Made by a program: the position numbers and the translations under genes. Of a DNA stretch of 64,000 nt, positions 54,100-64,000 are shown piece by piece. A model generated the notes under the pieces. That model saw only the letters and a program-made list of their open reading frames with translations, was not told where the DNA came from and ran no database searches. Numbering within the stretch: position 1 is the first letter of the stretch; each line of letters starts with the position of its first letter. The DNA is taken from the NCBI GenBank assembly GCA_009746045.1, contig RPFO01000078.1, forward strand, positions 639,016 through 703,015, given 5' to 3'. This DNA comes from Mesostigma viride (Eukaryota > Streptophyta > Mesostigmatophyceae > Mesostigmatales > Mesostigmataceae).

Positions 54100-56200
54100 G
54101 CGTGCGCCCAAGGCCCACCTGCTAAAGGGCATGCGTCGCCGCTCGCTGCGGGCGATCGGGTGCCATCGAAGCGTTCCCGCAATTCCTGCCACCCCATCCG
54201 GCGCGCACATCGAATCTGGCTCCCCATCCCGCACCACTTCTTTCCCCGCCACGCCAGACGCTTGAGGCAACATTCTTCTCGCAAGGCCTGGTGACAGGGC
54301 ACGCACACGTAGGGGAATGTCACGCACGCAACCATAAGCTGCGCCAGTGTTACTGTTACTGTCCTCTAAGGCACCCCCCAACCCCCCCACCTCGAGAAAC
54401 CCTTGCTCTCGTCATCAAGATGTCATCAAGCTGTCGTCATCAGCACACGCATTGCGTGCAGGGGGACACGTACTGCGCGGGCATGAAGCCAGGGGCCATG
54501 AGCAGAGCCCGAGAGCAAGGAGCGCAAAATTATGGGAGTGAGGTTGTGTGAGTAATGATACGAACGAGTGAATGAGCGAAACTGTGAGTTCAGTATCATC
54601 AGATGGTCATGCTGCCATATGCTTTACAGCCTCATTGTGCGGAGAGCTCGGATGGGAAGCAGGCGGCGCAATGCCTACAGGCCGTCCCGTGGTCGCCGAC
54701 AGTAGCCACAACCGGGCACCTGCTCGCACGCTGTAAGCATAGCACACACAAACCAGAAGCATGCTACACTACTATACTAAATGCTGTACTGCTGTACTAG
54801 ATGCACGGCGTTGAGGTATACAGTGCGCACGGCTTTCAGGACGTATACAGTGAGCACGACTTGGCACGAGGTCGCAGTAGCTGCCGTGACATACCAGCTG
54901 CGGCATGCCCACCTGGATCCTGCTTAAACTACGTCTAATGCCAGGTGGCATCACGCCATGCACAGGTGACTTCACCAGGTGCGATTTGCAACTACACCGT
55001 GTCATCTTTCTCAAGGAGTCGCCCTCGCAAAGACTAGTCCAGTAGCTGCCGCCGTGATGCTTGCATGGCGCATGCCCGCCGGAGCAACGGGGCGTGATGA
55101 TGTCAGCGTGATAACACTTCGGTTGATGTGTTACCGCCTCAGTCATGGCCAGTCATCCTCGCAACACACTAGTGTCTAGAGGTCCACTGGACTCAAATCG
55201 GATCCATAGGTAGGCCTATCGTGGCTTCTCTTGGTGATCGGCGGTGGCATCGCACTGCCGCACGCTTCTTTTACATGACTGCCCTGTGCTATTGACTGCA
55301 CCCTTGCAAAGAACCAAACTCCACCACAAATCACAAGTCCAAATCACAGGCTCATGGTACATCCCCGTGTCGATCCGAGGTCACCGTTCGATCCAAGCAC
55401 CGATGACCAGGATGGCGATGACTAGGGCACCGAGAGCGAATGGGTAAGCTGGTAATGCATGATTATCAAGCACATGAGAGTTCCGATTATCATTCACACG
55501 TTCAGAAACAAAAGGCTTTTCTCGTATACGTGCCCGCTTTGAAAAAAGTTCGCATGGGATTTTCATCCAGGCAATTCACGATCCAAAGTCCTCGCCGGCA
55601 TGTTTGCCTTACCCCTCTACCAACTAACCTGCCTTGCTCCCTGGCCAATCAGCTCACCTTGCTCCACCAGCTCCTCCCCTCGCGCCTGCGCCTTTGTCTC
55701 CTCCCCCTGCGCTGCGCCTTCCGGCTGCCACTGCCGCTTGCCCTTGCCGCTCTCCTCATCCACACTCGTCTCCTTGCCGCTCTCCTCCTCATCATGCTTC
55801 AGCAAGAACGCTTCCACCTGCAGCGGCATTGGAGCGCAAGTACAGGGCTATTGTGTATTTGTCATGAAAAAGGCCTAATTGAGTACAGGGGTATGTGTGC
55901 GTCAGCAAGGCTGCAACCGTCTGCCGTGCAAGCTCCTTAGCCACAATGTTGATCAAGCATGTAGCTTCTTCATAATGCTGTCTAGGCACCTTGCAAGATT
56001 AATGCTAGCACAATACACTTCTCCTTTGAAATATTTCCATCCAAGTAGAAAACAGCCTAGTAAAAAAGCCACCACACAAACGTCAAAGTGCGGCGACAGG
56101 AAGTGCATTTTGAAATAAGCACACCATGGGAAATAGATGCGATGGACGAAAAGGAGACAAGGTTGCCTCATTTCACAGGCTTATCATAAAGAACGCTTTG
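54100..56200. other. No supported gene
   Basis: Scattered frames of 60-170 residues on both strands. A minus-strand frame at 55829-55617 is Glu/Lys/Gly-rich (EESGKETSVDEESGKGK) and a minus-strand frame ending near 55384 closes with a hydrophobic run (FALGALVIAILVIGAW). Neither has a start and splice context I can defend. Confidence 0.3.
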
Positions 56201-56208
56201 CTTTTACT

Positions 56209-56517
56209 CTAATCATCGCAATCTCCTGTCAAGACTACTCTGCCTCCACGAGAATCATCGCAATCCCCAGCTAGCTCAGCCAGTAACTTCTCAACGTTGA
56301 AATCCTTCAATTTTCCCAAAGTTAAAATATGGCCCCTGTTCCCACCTGGGCATCATCCCCCAGCAGGGTGCCGAGTGCCCGCATCAGGGCGCAAGGGTCA
56401 TCACCATCCACTGCCAGCTCCTGCTGCCTGGTGTCCAGCAACAAAGCACCCCATGTTAGGTCTGAAAGTGTTATCACCTCACAATTCGAACAATCGAAAG
56501 TGATGAGAGTGACTTGA
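56209..56517 (-). CDS. Candidate two-exon 3' end of an unknown host gene
   Basis: Minus-strand exon 56517-56346 follows AG and reads VTLITFDCSNCEVITLSDL ... ALMRALGTLLGDDAQ, then GTGGGA. The next possible exon, 56304-56209, starts in the same phase after AG and reads DFNVEKLLAELAGDCDDSRGG, ending in TAG. The intervening 41 bp would be an unusually short intron. Composition is that of a normal cytosolic protein. I do not recognise it, and upstream exons were not found. Confidence 0.3.
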
Positions 56518-57852
56518 CTGCCTAGCATGACATGCCACACATTATAGCAACATGCAGCAACAAGGCCTATTTGTGCCATGCAGCCACTACCTTGTAAAAC
56601 ACGGCTTGCACAACTAATCGCATGCCAACCCCTTTGGACCAATACAGGAGCAAGGAATGAGCTATAAGACGCGCTAAACAGGACGACGTGCAACATTGTC
56701 GCAACCCAAACCCCTTATATAATGCCACCTTCCTTCACGGCCGCTGTTTGAGCGCTACCAGTCCCGCCCTGCACGTTCAGCCTGTCCCCAGCGGCTTCAT
56801 GGTCACAAAAAGTACCCATCCGCATCACTTGGAGTTTGCCTTTCACCAGTGTGTGACACTGGGCCTTTGCAGGGTGCTAAACCAACGAAAACAAGAGCAT
56901 GGCAATCATGCAGTATATACTGTACGGTCCTATCTGTGGGGCCAGGGGGGGTACGGACGGCACCGGGTGATAGTTCGATCGTGCTCCTTGGCCTGGCTAC
57001 CGATGGAGGCACGTTCTTAATAAATCACTGCGGTATTGAGTCCGCAAGCTGCCACAACTACAAGGTCCGTAACAAGACGACTGCCTCTATGAAAAACTTA
57101 TCTGATAGACCCAATGCCACCACGTCTGATATGCCTTATCTGATATGCCCCCATGTCTCCAGCAAGCGGTGCATTCCCAAGTCATAACTTCATGAACAAC
57201 TGTTGGTGACAGGGCAACAAGCCAGCCGTAAAAACTCTTGCATCCCTCTCTCCGAACCCGGATCCCCCCTGCGCGACTGCCTGGCCTGTCTGTGTTAATT
57301 TCTCACGCTTGCGAATTTACTTCCCGGCAGGTAAACCACGGCTGGAGCCACCCCCGGCAAGGCAGGCTTGACATCAAACATTGCTCACATGCCCGCACCA
57401 GAATCCACGATGAGCCAAGCGCACAAACGCAAGGAGAGGGCCTTAGGAGACAAGGATGCTAGTAAACTGCTACTAGGGTGCTGCAGATGCTAAAGCAAAT
57501 CTGCCACCGATGGTATGATTTTCTATTATTTTCTCGTCAGCATGTCATCTTGAAAGATTGCCCAGAGGGGGACTAGCTGCTGACTCCAAAACCACCTTGT
57601 TGACATGCTAGCAGATAGCTTGGCGTCGCACACAGCGTGTCAGCGGCAGAAACACTCGTGCACACGCCAGTCCATACCAACGGTCCACACAAATACCAGC
57701 CCAGGCACCAGCCCAAACACCCGTGCAGAATCAGCCCAGAAACCAGCCCAGACTCCCGTCCAGACACCCGCTCAGACCCCTGTCCAGACACCTGCTCAGA
57801 CACCCGTCCAGAGTCGAGTCCAGAGTCCAGACACCGGACGGGGCGCTCGGGT

Positions 57853-58311
57853 CCCACCCATCCACCCACCCACCCACCCACCCACCCACCCACCCACCCA
57901 CCCACCCACCCACCCACCCACCCACCCACCCACCCACCCGCCCGCCCGCCCGCCCGCCCACTCACCCACCCACCCACCCACCCACCCACCCACCCACCCA
58001 CCCACCCACCCACCCACCCACCCACCCACCCACCCACCGGCCCGCCCGCCGCGCCCGCCCGCCCGCCCGCCCGCCCGCCCGCCCGCCCGCCCGCCCGCCC
58101 GCCCGCCCGCCCGCCCGCCGCCCGCCCGCCCGCCGCCCGCCCGCCCGCCCGCCCGCCCGCCCGCCCGCCGCCCGCCCGCCCGCCCGCCCGCCCGCCCGCC
58201 CGCCCCCGCCCGCCCGCCGCCCGCCCGCCGCCCGCCCGCCCGCCCGCCGCCCGCCCGCCCGCCCGCCCGCCCACCCACCCACCCACCCACCCACCCACCC
58301 GCCCACCCACC
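57853..58311. repeat. (ACCC)n and (GCCC)n tetranucleotide array
   Basis: About 460 bp switching between ACCC and GCCC blocks, with occasional CCG slips. The G-rich minus strand has dozens of GGG runs spaced by one base and should form G-quadruplexes. All long frames here (poly-PTHP, poly-GGWV) are artefacts. Confidence 0.95.
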
Positions 58312-59389
58312 GCGATGCGTGCTTACCACGGCGCGTGCCACGAGGGGAACACGACCGGGGCGCCCTCATACGAGTTGCAGAACGGGTCCAATGAGGGGGG
58401 GCATTCCTGCAGCCTGAGGTGGGGGTAGAAGGTTGTGGGAATGGAGTAGAAGGTCGTGGGAAAGAAGGAGGGGCAAAGGGCAGAGAAAAGGGCTCCCGAA
58501 GACTAGGTTGAGCACAGCGAACCTCGCTATTAGTGCCGATGTCCTCCCTTAGACAATGCCAGCCCATGTTGCCATGTTTTCAGCTATCGCCTGCGTTGCC
58601 TGCAGGTAACTACCAGGCAACCACACCTGCAATAATTGTCTGTTGCGATGAATTGGCATAAGCTAGCGTTGCCGCTGCTCCTTTCGGTAGCAAAGCTTTC
58701 TCTATCTGACATGACCGCCTGTTACAACTGTGTAGCATTGGTGAAGCATGATTGCCGTACCGATGGCGAAAGGCAGCGGTCACATGAAATGCTTACTCTC
58801 CAAACTACAGAGAGAAGCATGAAGTAAAATACAGGGTAGTGCGCTGGCACGCGGACACTTATCAGCACGCACCTGTCCACTGGCCGGTATGGTGCAAGTT
58901 GGGCCTCGGTCTGCTGCAAACGGAGGGCGAAGTCGCGAAGCAAGCACATAGCCTGCTGCAGCAAGATCTGTACCCGCAATTAATGTACGTTCGCCGAGGA
59001 TGGGCGCGACGTTGACGACAAGTTGTAAGAACGAACACCGCGATTCTGTAAGGTAGCTATGGATTAAGTCATGCTAAAGGATGGTATCATCCGGCGTGTG
59101 GCATGGGAAGTTCTTGTGCTAACTCGATATAGCTGCGCATGCTGCTGTGGAGCTCTCCATTGCAGAGAACCTCGCGTGAGCTTCACTTGGCACAGCTCGG
59201 CGTGTGCTGATAATTGCCTTCCCCCATACGGTGTAGTAATGCAGACGACCATTTTACCAATTAGGTACTAGTGTCTTCCGTCTCTGGGGGGAGAAGTTAT
59301 TACTGCAAGCCAGGATTCATGATTCCCGCACGCTTTCAGTACAGTTAATTCGTTAGTTAGTTAGTCACGTGTCTATTAATTAATTATTT

Positions 59390-59522
<133 letters not shown>

Positions 59523-60239
59523 TGAATCCCACGAGTTCAGTATGCATCATGCAATTTGGTTCTTGTCTGTTTGTGATGGCATGCTGTTCATCAGTTCCGT
59601 GGCCCTCCTGGCCCTCGGCCATTTCCAAATATCTGCTGCCCATGTGCGGCGTTGAGTTGAGTTGAGTTGAGTTGAGTTGAGTTTATGTGTGCCCATGCAA
59701 GGCCCATCATGTGCGGCGTGGGCAACAACAATGACAACAACAACAACAACAACACGTAAGTATCTTCATGGTACTTATTATTACATGATGGTATCTGATG
59801 AGAGACTTAGCTTGCGGGCTGGGGCATGGCGGGCCACTCGCATCACTCGGGAGCCGGGAGGCGGGGACAGGTTGGAGCCGAGGGGCGCCCGATGCTGTAC
59901 TACCAGGTAACCCGCCGTGCATCCAGGTTGCAACCACAACTAATTGAGAAAAACTGTTGAGAGAAAAAACGGCTAGCTCACCCCACCACGCGGGAAGAGG
60001 TGGCACGACAACCGGTCAACCGCTACTCTACGAATAACAATTTCAACGCATCCTTGACGCTAAGTAAAGCCCATAATACCTGACAATCACCGCCGCCAGC
60101 ATGCATTCTAGTTCATTCCTCTCGACAAACTTCAGATTGGACCCCAGTGGCAATGGTCATCAATAAAATCATCGATGTCCACTGCAAAAGGCACGAACTC
60201 GATCCGCTACGAAGTAATATCATAAACTCATTGTCTTTC

Positions 60240-60480
60240 GCATCGCCCCGAGCACATTCAGACCTGGCTGGACTGTCTGGGCCTGGAGGCGAGGGCGGTG
60301 GGGTTGGAGATTAGTGTCAAAACTGAGGCGATGGTGATTGGGGCCTCCAGTATACCGCCGCTGCCACGCCTGCTCGACGGGACGGAGGTCCCGTTCCGCG
60401 ATCGCTTCAAACTGTTGGGGAGTTGGCTCCCTGACACCGCAGACGATGTGGACATCCGCATCGATCGGCCTGGCGCATCG
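60240..60480 (+). pseudogene. LINE reverse transcriptase fragment
   Basis: Plus-strand frame reads HIQTWLDCLGLEARAVGLEISVKTEAMVIG ... FRDRFKLLGSWLP...DVDIRI. It is the same region as in the LINE at 19.1-20.2 kb (HTWLDCLAIEARAVGLEVSKKTEAL ... RVKLLGSLLP), about 60% similar. Both ends are broken and no tail or target duplication is seen. Confidence 0.75.
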
Positions 60481-60661
60481 GCCTGTACGTGGGTGCAATT
60501 AGAACCATGCATGTGAGCCACGAGCCACGAGGTAGCCATGGCTGACGGCGGCGCTCATAACTTTCACGTTTGAGCACCGAATTTAGTCGTGAATAGCACA
60601 ATCGCTTCGTCTTTCTAAGACGCACATGCTGATATAATTTTCCGACGCTATTACGCAATAT

Positions 60662-61069
60662 ATGGCGAACAAACGCGCCTCGACGCAACGCAGCCTGGCG
60701 GCTGCGCTCGGCAATGAAAATTCGTCTGCAGCTCCGGCTGCAGCTTCGCCCACCGACCGCCCAGAAGGCAGCGGCGCCACTAGCCAAGCTCTAGTGGTCG
60801 CCCAGCCCTCTATCGGGCTCGCCTCGCCAGCAGCGTCGCCTGAACCCAAGCGCAGTCGCCCTGCCGAGCCGACTTTTGACGACTTTGACGCCAGCCAACC
60901 CAGCTTTTTTGACAAGCTCACTGACGACCGCATCCTGAGCTACGTGTTCTGGGGATCAACCGCCTCGCTTACTGAACTGGGCAAGCAGCTCTTCCATCAG
61001 GGTCGTCTCGTCGATGCTCACCAGCAGAAGCGCCCATACGAGTACATCTTCACCGCCCCCCGCAGTTAG
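60662..61069 (+). CDS. Small unknown ORF, 135 residues
   Basis: ATG 60662 stands about 27 bp after a TGATATAATT TATA-like motif. The N-terminal 70 residues are Ala/Ser/Pro-rich and likely disordered. The C-terminal half looks folded (FFDKLTDDRILSYVFWGSTASLTELGKQLFHQGR). The complete frame ends in TAG. Just after it lies sequence with AGTACCC-type motifs like those in the Gag-family terminal repeats, so this may be the first ORF of another element. Not recognised. Confidence 0.45.
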   Translation: MANKRASTQRSLAAALGNENSSAAPAAASPTDRPEGSGATSQALVVAQPSIGLASPAASPEPKRSRPAEPTFDDFDASQPSFFDKLTDDRILSYVFWGSTASLTELGKQLFHQGRLVDAHQQKRPYEYIFTAPRS

Positions 61070-61278
61070 TTAGCCTCTAGTCGTGGACATAGGCTAAGTA
61101 CCCGATAGCAATGTGCTATCTGGGGTTTCGCACATAGTAGGCTCGGTCAGAAGTCCCGGCTTTATGTGATTCGGCAGGCTAGACTATTCGATAGCCGAGT
61201 CCTGGTGACGGACGCCAGTACCCAAGTGGGATTGGCGGTACGGCGTCGCCAGTACCCACTCGGGACTGGCATTGAGGA

Positions 61279-61286
61279 GGTGTCGG
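61279..61286. other. 8-bp target duplication GGTGTCGG (left copy)
   Basis: Repeated exactly at 62801-62808, directly outside the hAT termini. Confidence 0.9.
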
Positions 61287-62800
61287 CAGAGTTCCATTAT
61301 ACGGCGTATTATACGGTATTATACGGTATAATACGCGTTATACAAGGTCGAGCGGATAATTTTTATCCGTTTTATACGATTTGCGTATTTTTACGTATAA
61401 TACGGCGAATAATTCGTATAAGCGCGCGTATAATGGGGTTTTCGCGCTCATCCGAGGTCCGGCAGCCAAATTTTTCGGGCGGGAACTAAGGCGGGAATGC
61501 AAGGGAACTTAGAAACACTACGGAAACCATCCACTGGTTGACATTTGGCGACCGTGAGACACAAGGATCTTACAAGCAAGCTACACTGTAGCATGGCAAG
61601 TTGGCAACCCAAGTTGGCAACCCTCCATGCTGTTTAGGTCTCTGCCATTGCCTCTCGGGCAGCCATGCACCGAATATTAATGTAAGTCATACAGAAAACT
61701 GACTGGTACGAGAGCATGGCCGCTTTACATTTTCAATCTGTAGGCATGATCCTTAGGTCTTGAAAAGCTTATATCCTTGGCCAGCCAACGTTTGGATGTG
61801 CGCAGATATGTCTCGACCTTCTGCTCGATGCGGCAACCTCGTTTCAGCAACCAGGTGGCGACCGTGCATGTGCTAACTGTTGATAGGCGGGAAATGCTCC
61901 TACATTTGAACGCGGATAGATGTTTCACGTTATTCCTTACATGATTTATAAGCGACGACGGCCAGGAAAGGCTCGCAGCTACGTCCATCAGGTGGGCATG
62001 CTGGCTCCGTCAAGAAAGGTAATATGCGGTTTTGATCTGGTACGTGCTATCCTGTTCACGTGTTCATTGTACCAGTTGTATCAAGTTGTTGGGTGGATTG
62101 TAAAATAATCGTAGACCTGTAATGGAGGTTTTCTGCTTGTCTTTTGGTTGCTTTACTGCCTCTACGCATTATTGGCTCGTGATGGTTGGGGAATACCACT
62201 ACGACATGCAGATTTTGGACCAGATTTGTCTGCTATTAGCTTATGCTTCATCGAAAGCAGTGACGTAGTGCTTGGCATTGTTTATAAATTTGATAAGCTT
62301 GATAACGCGATGTTTTTTCTTGCTAAAAACATCTCGAAACAAGTGGTTTTCTGGCCAGATCTAGCCACTATTTCTTGTTTTGCTCGCCAAAGTCAGCCTT
62401 CTTCTTGTGTGCTCCTCATGCATACAAGAAACATGGAGATGCCCAGGACCTGCTTGCATGGAAGCATAGCCATCTTACTTCTTTTGCTTTTTCATCTTTC
62501 CATTTCATTTGGCGTTGTTTTTTAGGCTATAATGCATAGGTAATCTAGCTCCTCGTGAACCCCGGTTTACACGTCCAGTGTTCCCAAGCACTGCTGAGCA
62601 GTGGCAACCCATGTATCATGTGTAATTTAGTGTCAGAAACATGTGGACTGCTTGAAATGATATCAAAATGCATGAAACAACCCCAAAAACGATTAAATCC
62701 AGTATTTGCGTATAATTTCCGGATAATACCGTATTATACCGTATTATCCATTATACGGACCCCGCGCGTATAACCGCGTATTGCGTATAATGGAACTCTG
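61287..62800. mobile_element. Non-autonomous hAT-superfamily DNA transposon
   Basis: 1,514 bp with perfect 17-bp terminal inverted repeats CAGAGTTCCATTATACG and perfect 8-bp target duplications (61279-61286 and 62801-62808). The CAGNGTTC start and 8-bp duplication are the hallmarks of hAT elements. Both subterminal regions (61300-61440 and 62703-62795) are packed with CGTATAAT/CGTATTATAC motifs in both orientations, probably transposase-binding sites. The interior has frames of 62-125 residues but no hAT transposase, so it must be mobilised in trans. Intact ends and duplications suggest recent movement. Confidence 0.92.
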
Positions 62801-62949
62801 GGTGTCGGATGTTGGACGAGGGTCCTGAGAGTCTAGCAGTGGCGTCGCGCCACTCAGGCTGCACCACAGAGCCCAACGGCCACTGTCGGCTGCTCCAGAC
62901 GTGGCAGCCGGGCAGGGCGTTGCTTGTCGAGAATGCTAAATGCCCTTGT

Positions 62950-64000
62950 GCACGTTGTGTGCGGGGCTTGTGATTTATTGTAATAAACACATGCGTCAGG
63001 CCATTGAGCATTGAGAGGTCCATTCGATTATTAACTCCCGCCCCCGGCTGCAGATATACGCCCTCTTCTCCCTCCTTGGACGCTCCAGCCTCCATCGGGG
63101 AGCTCTGGCCTCCCAAGCCCATCACCACTTTGACCGAATCCTCCATCCGCGCCCTCCTTAAGGAAGCTTTCGAGCAGCACGTGACCCCCCTTGCCACAGA
63201 TGTGGCGGCAATGGGCGGCACGCTGGCTGCTGAGCTCCCCAACATCCCCACCGCAACGTACCGCCACCCTCCTCGCCTCCACCCCCCCCTCCGCCTCCAC
63301 CGACTCCATCACCGCCCAGCTCCGCGACATCGACCAGCGTCTTAAGGACAATGCCATCGCTATCGAGGTCCTGCAGAACACCGCAGGCCTCACCGCCCAG
63401 GCGGTGAAGGACATTGCCACCAAGCCAGCCCCGGCCTGCTGGCCTGGCCGGCGATGCTCCTCCCACCGCGACCTGGGCGGACATGCTTAACCCAGCAGCA
63501 CGCCACCTCCACCACCTCCGCCGTCGCAGCACAGCTCCAACAGCAGACGCTCGACCTCCGCAAGGAGGCCGAGCTCGCCAAGCGCAGCCTCCACGCCATA
63601 CTCAAGAACTTCGACATGGAGGAAGGTGAGAATTCCGAGAAGCTTGCACGTGCGTTTGAGTCAGCAAAATCCTTGATCGCATGGGCCTTCTGGGTGAGAT
63701 TAAGCTGACCGCCCACCGCCTCCCCCGCGCGCGGGGCAAGGCAGGGGCGCCTTGGCTTCTCCTCATCTTTGAGAGCCCATCGGACAAGATTTCGTTTCTC
63801 AGACGCCGCAAGCGGCTCCTCGAGAACACTCCCTTCATGCACCGTGGACGACGACTTGACCCTGCAGGGTCAAGTGCACCATGGTGCAGCAACAACGGCG
63901 ACGGGAGCTATGGCCGACCTACCTCCAGCTCCGGCAGACCAAGGCGGGCCAGCCGGTGTACTGGAAGGGGGCGGCCATCTACGTCGGGCGTCGGCCACAA
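62950..64000 (+). pseudogene. Degraded LINE ORF1-like region, runs off the window
   Basis: Successive plus-strand pieces in shifting frames: TTLTESSIRALLKEAFEQHVTPLATDV (63118-), TDSITAQLRDIDQRLKDNAIAIEVLQ (63300-), QQQTLDLRKEAELAKRSLHA (63540-), then WLLLIFESPSDKISFLRRRKRLLE and QQQRRRELWPTYLQLRQTKAG (63880-63970). Coiled coil, RRM-like core and a final R-R-ELWP basic block are the layout of LINE ORF1 RNA-binding proteins, which package LINE RNA. RT would follow beyond 64000. Many slips make it a pseudogene. Family match is by layout, not a specific relative. Confidence 0.5.

Noticed and set aside
57573-58567. Frames of 180-270 residues rich in PTHP, ARPP or GGWV
   Set aside because: Translation of the ACCC/GCCC array; no start context, domain or codon structure.

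Overview
The window is nuclear DNA of a eukaryote. Genes are split by GT-AG introns, and most of the sequence is transposable elements of several classes nested in one another. Ty3/gypsy chromovirus, hAT, LINE and DIRS-like remnants, a spliced JmjC gene and long GC-rich simple repeats would suit a green alga or another repeat-rich protist. No species-diagnostic gene is present, so the lineage is a guess. I saw no bacterial operon, rRNA gene, CRISPR array or convincing tRNA.

Left part (1-18,100): a decayed hAT transposase fragment (1-1,422), then a 16.2-kb Ty3/gypsy chromovirus (1,875-18,080). The chromovirus has 571-bp LTRs that differ at one base I could find, a 5-bp CCTTG target duplication, a primer-binding site and a G-rich polypurine tract. 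Without its three internal insertions it is about 10.8 kb. It carries a leader ORF with a viroplasmin/RNase H1 N-terminal-like domain, a second leader ORF, gag with a zinc knuckle, protease-RT-RNase H, an integrase with a C-terminal chromodomain, and 2.7 kb of unrecognised ORFs before the 3' LTR. Gag and RT are broken by two related insertions (2,920 and 2,406 bp) and one of 105 bp.

Middle part (18,100-40,450): a second family has GTTAGT...ACTAAC terminal repeats and encodes a very large coiled-coil, polyglutamine, zinc-knuckle Gag-like protein with no pol in sight. One copy is split by a LINE (11-bp target duplication) and by a 5.8-kb transposon with CACAAC termini. Two more copies face each other as a 6.2-kb inverted duplication. 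Beyond it lie two facing remnants of a DIRS-like tyrosine-recombinase element and more inverted repeats.

Right part (40,450-64,000): the best host-gene candidate is a minus-strand JmjC/cupin-8 gene. Seven phase-compatible exons between 49,656 and 41,426 carry the His-X-Asp...His metal ligands, and its introns hold minisatellites and element debris. Next come a 1.6-kb imperfect palindrome with a roughly 500-bp pentanucleotide array in one arm, several microsatellites, LINE fragments, a small unknown ORF, and a clean 1,514-bp non-autonomous hAT element with 17-bp terminal inverted repeats and 8-bp target duplications. A degraded LINE ORF1-like region runs off the right end.

The insertions give a partial order of events. 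The Gag-family terminal repeat existed before the LINE entered it. The chromovirus was complete before its gag and RT were interrupted. Its nearly identical LTRs mark it as recent.
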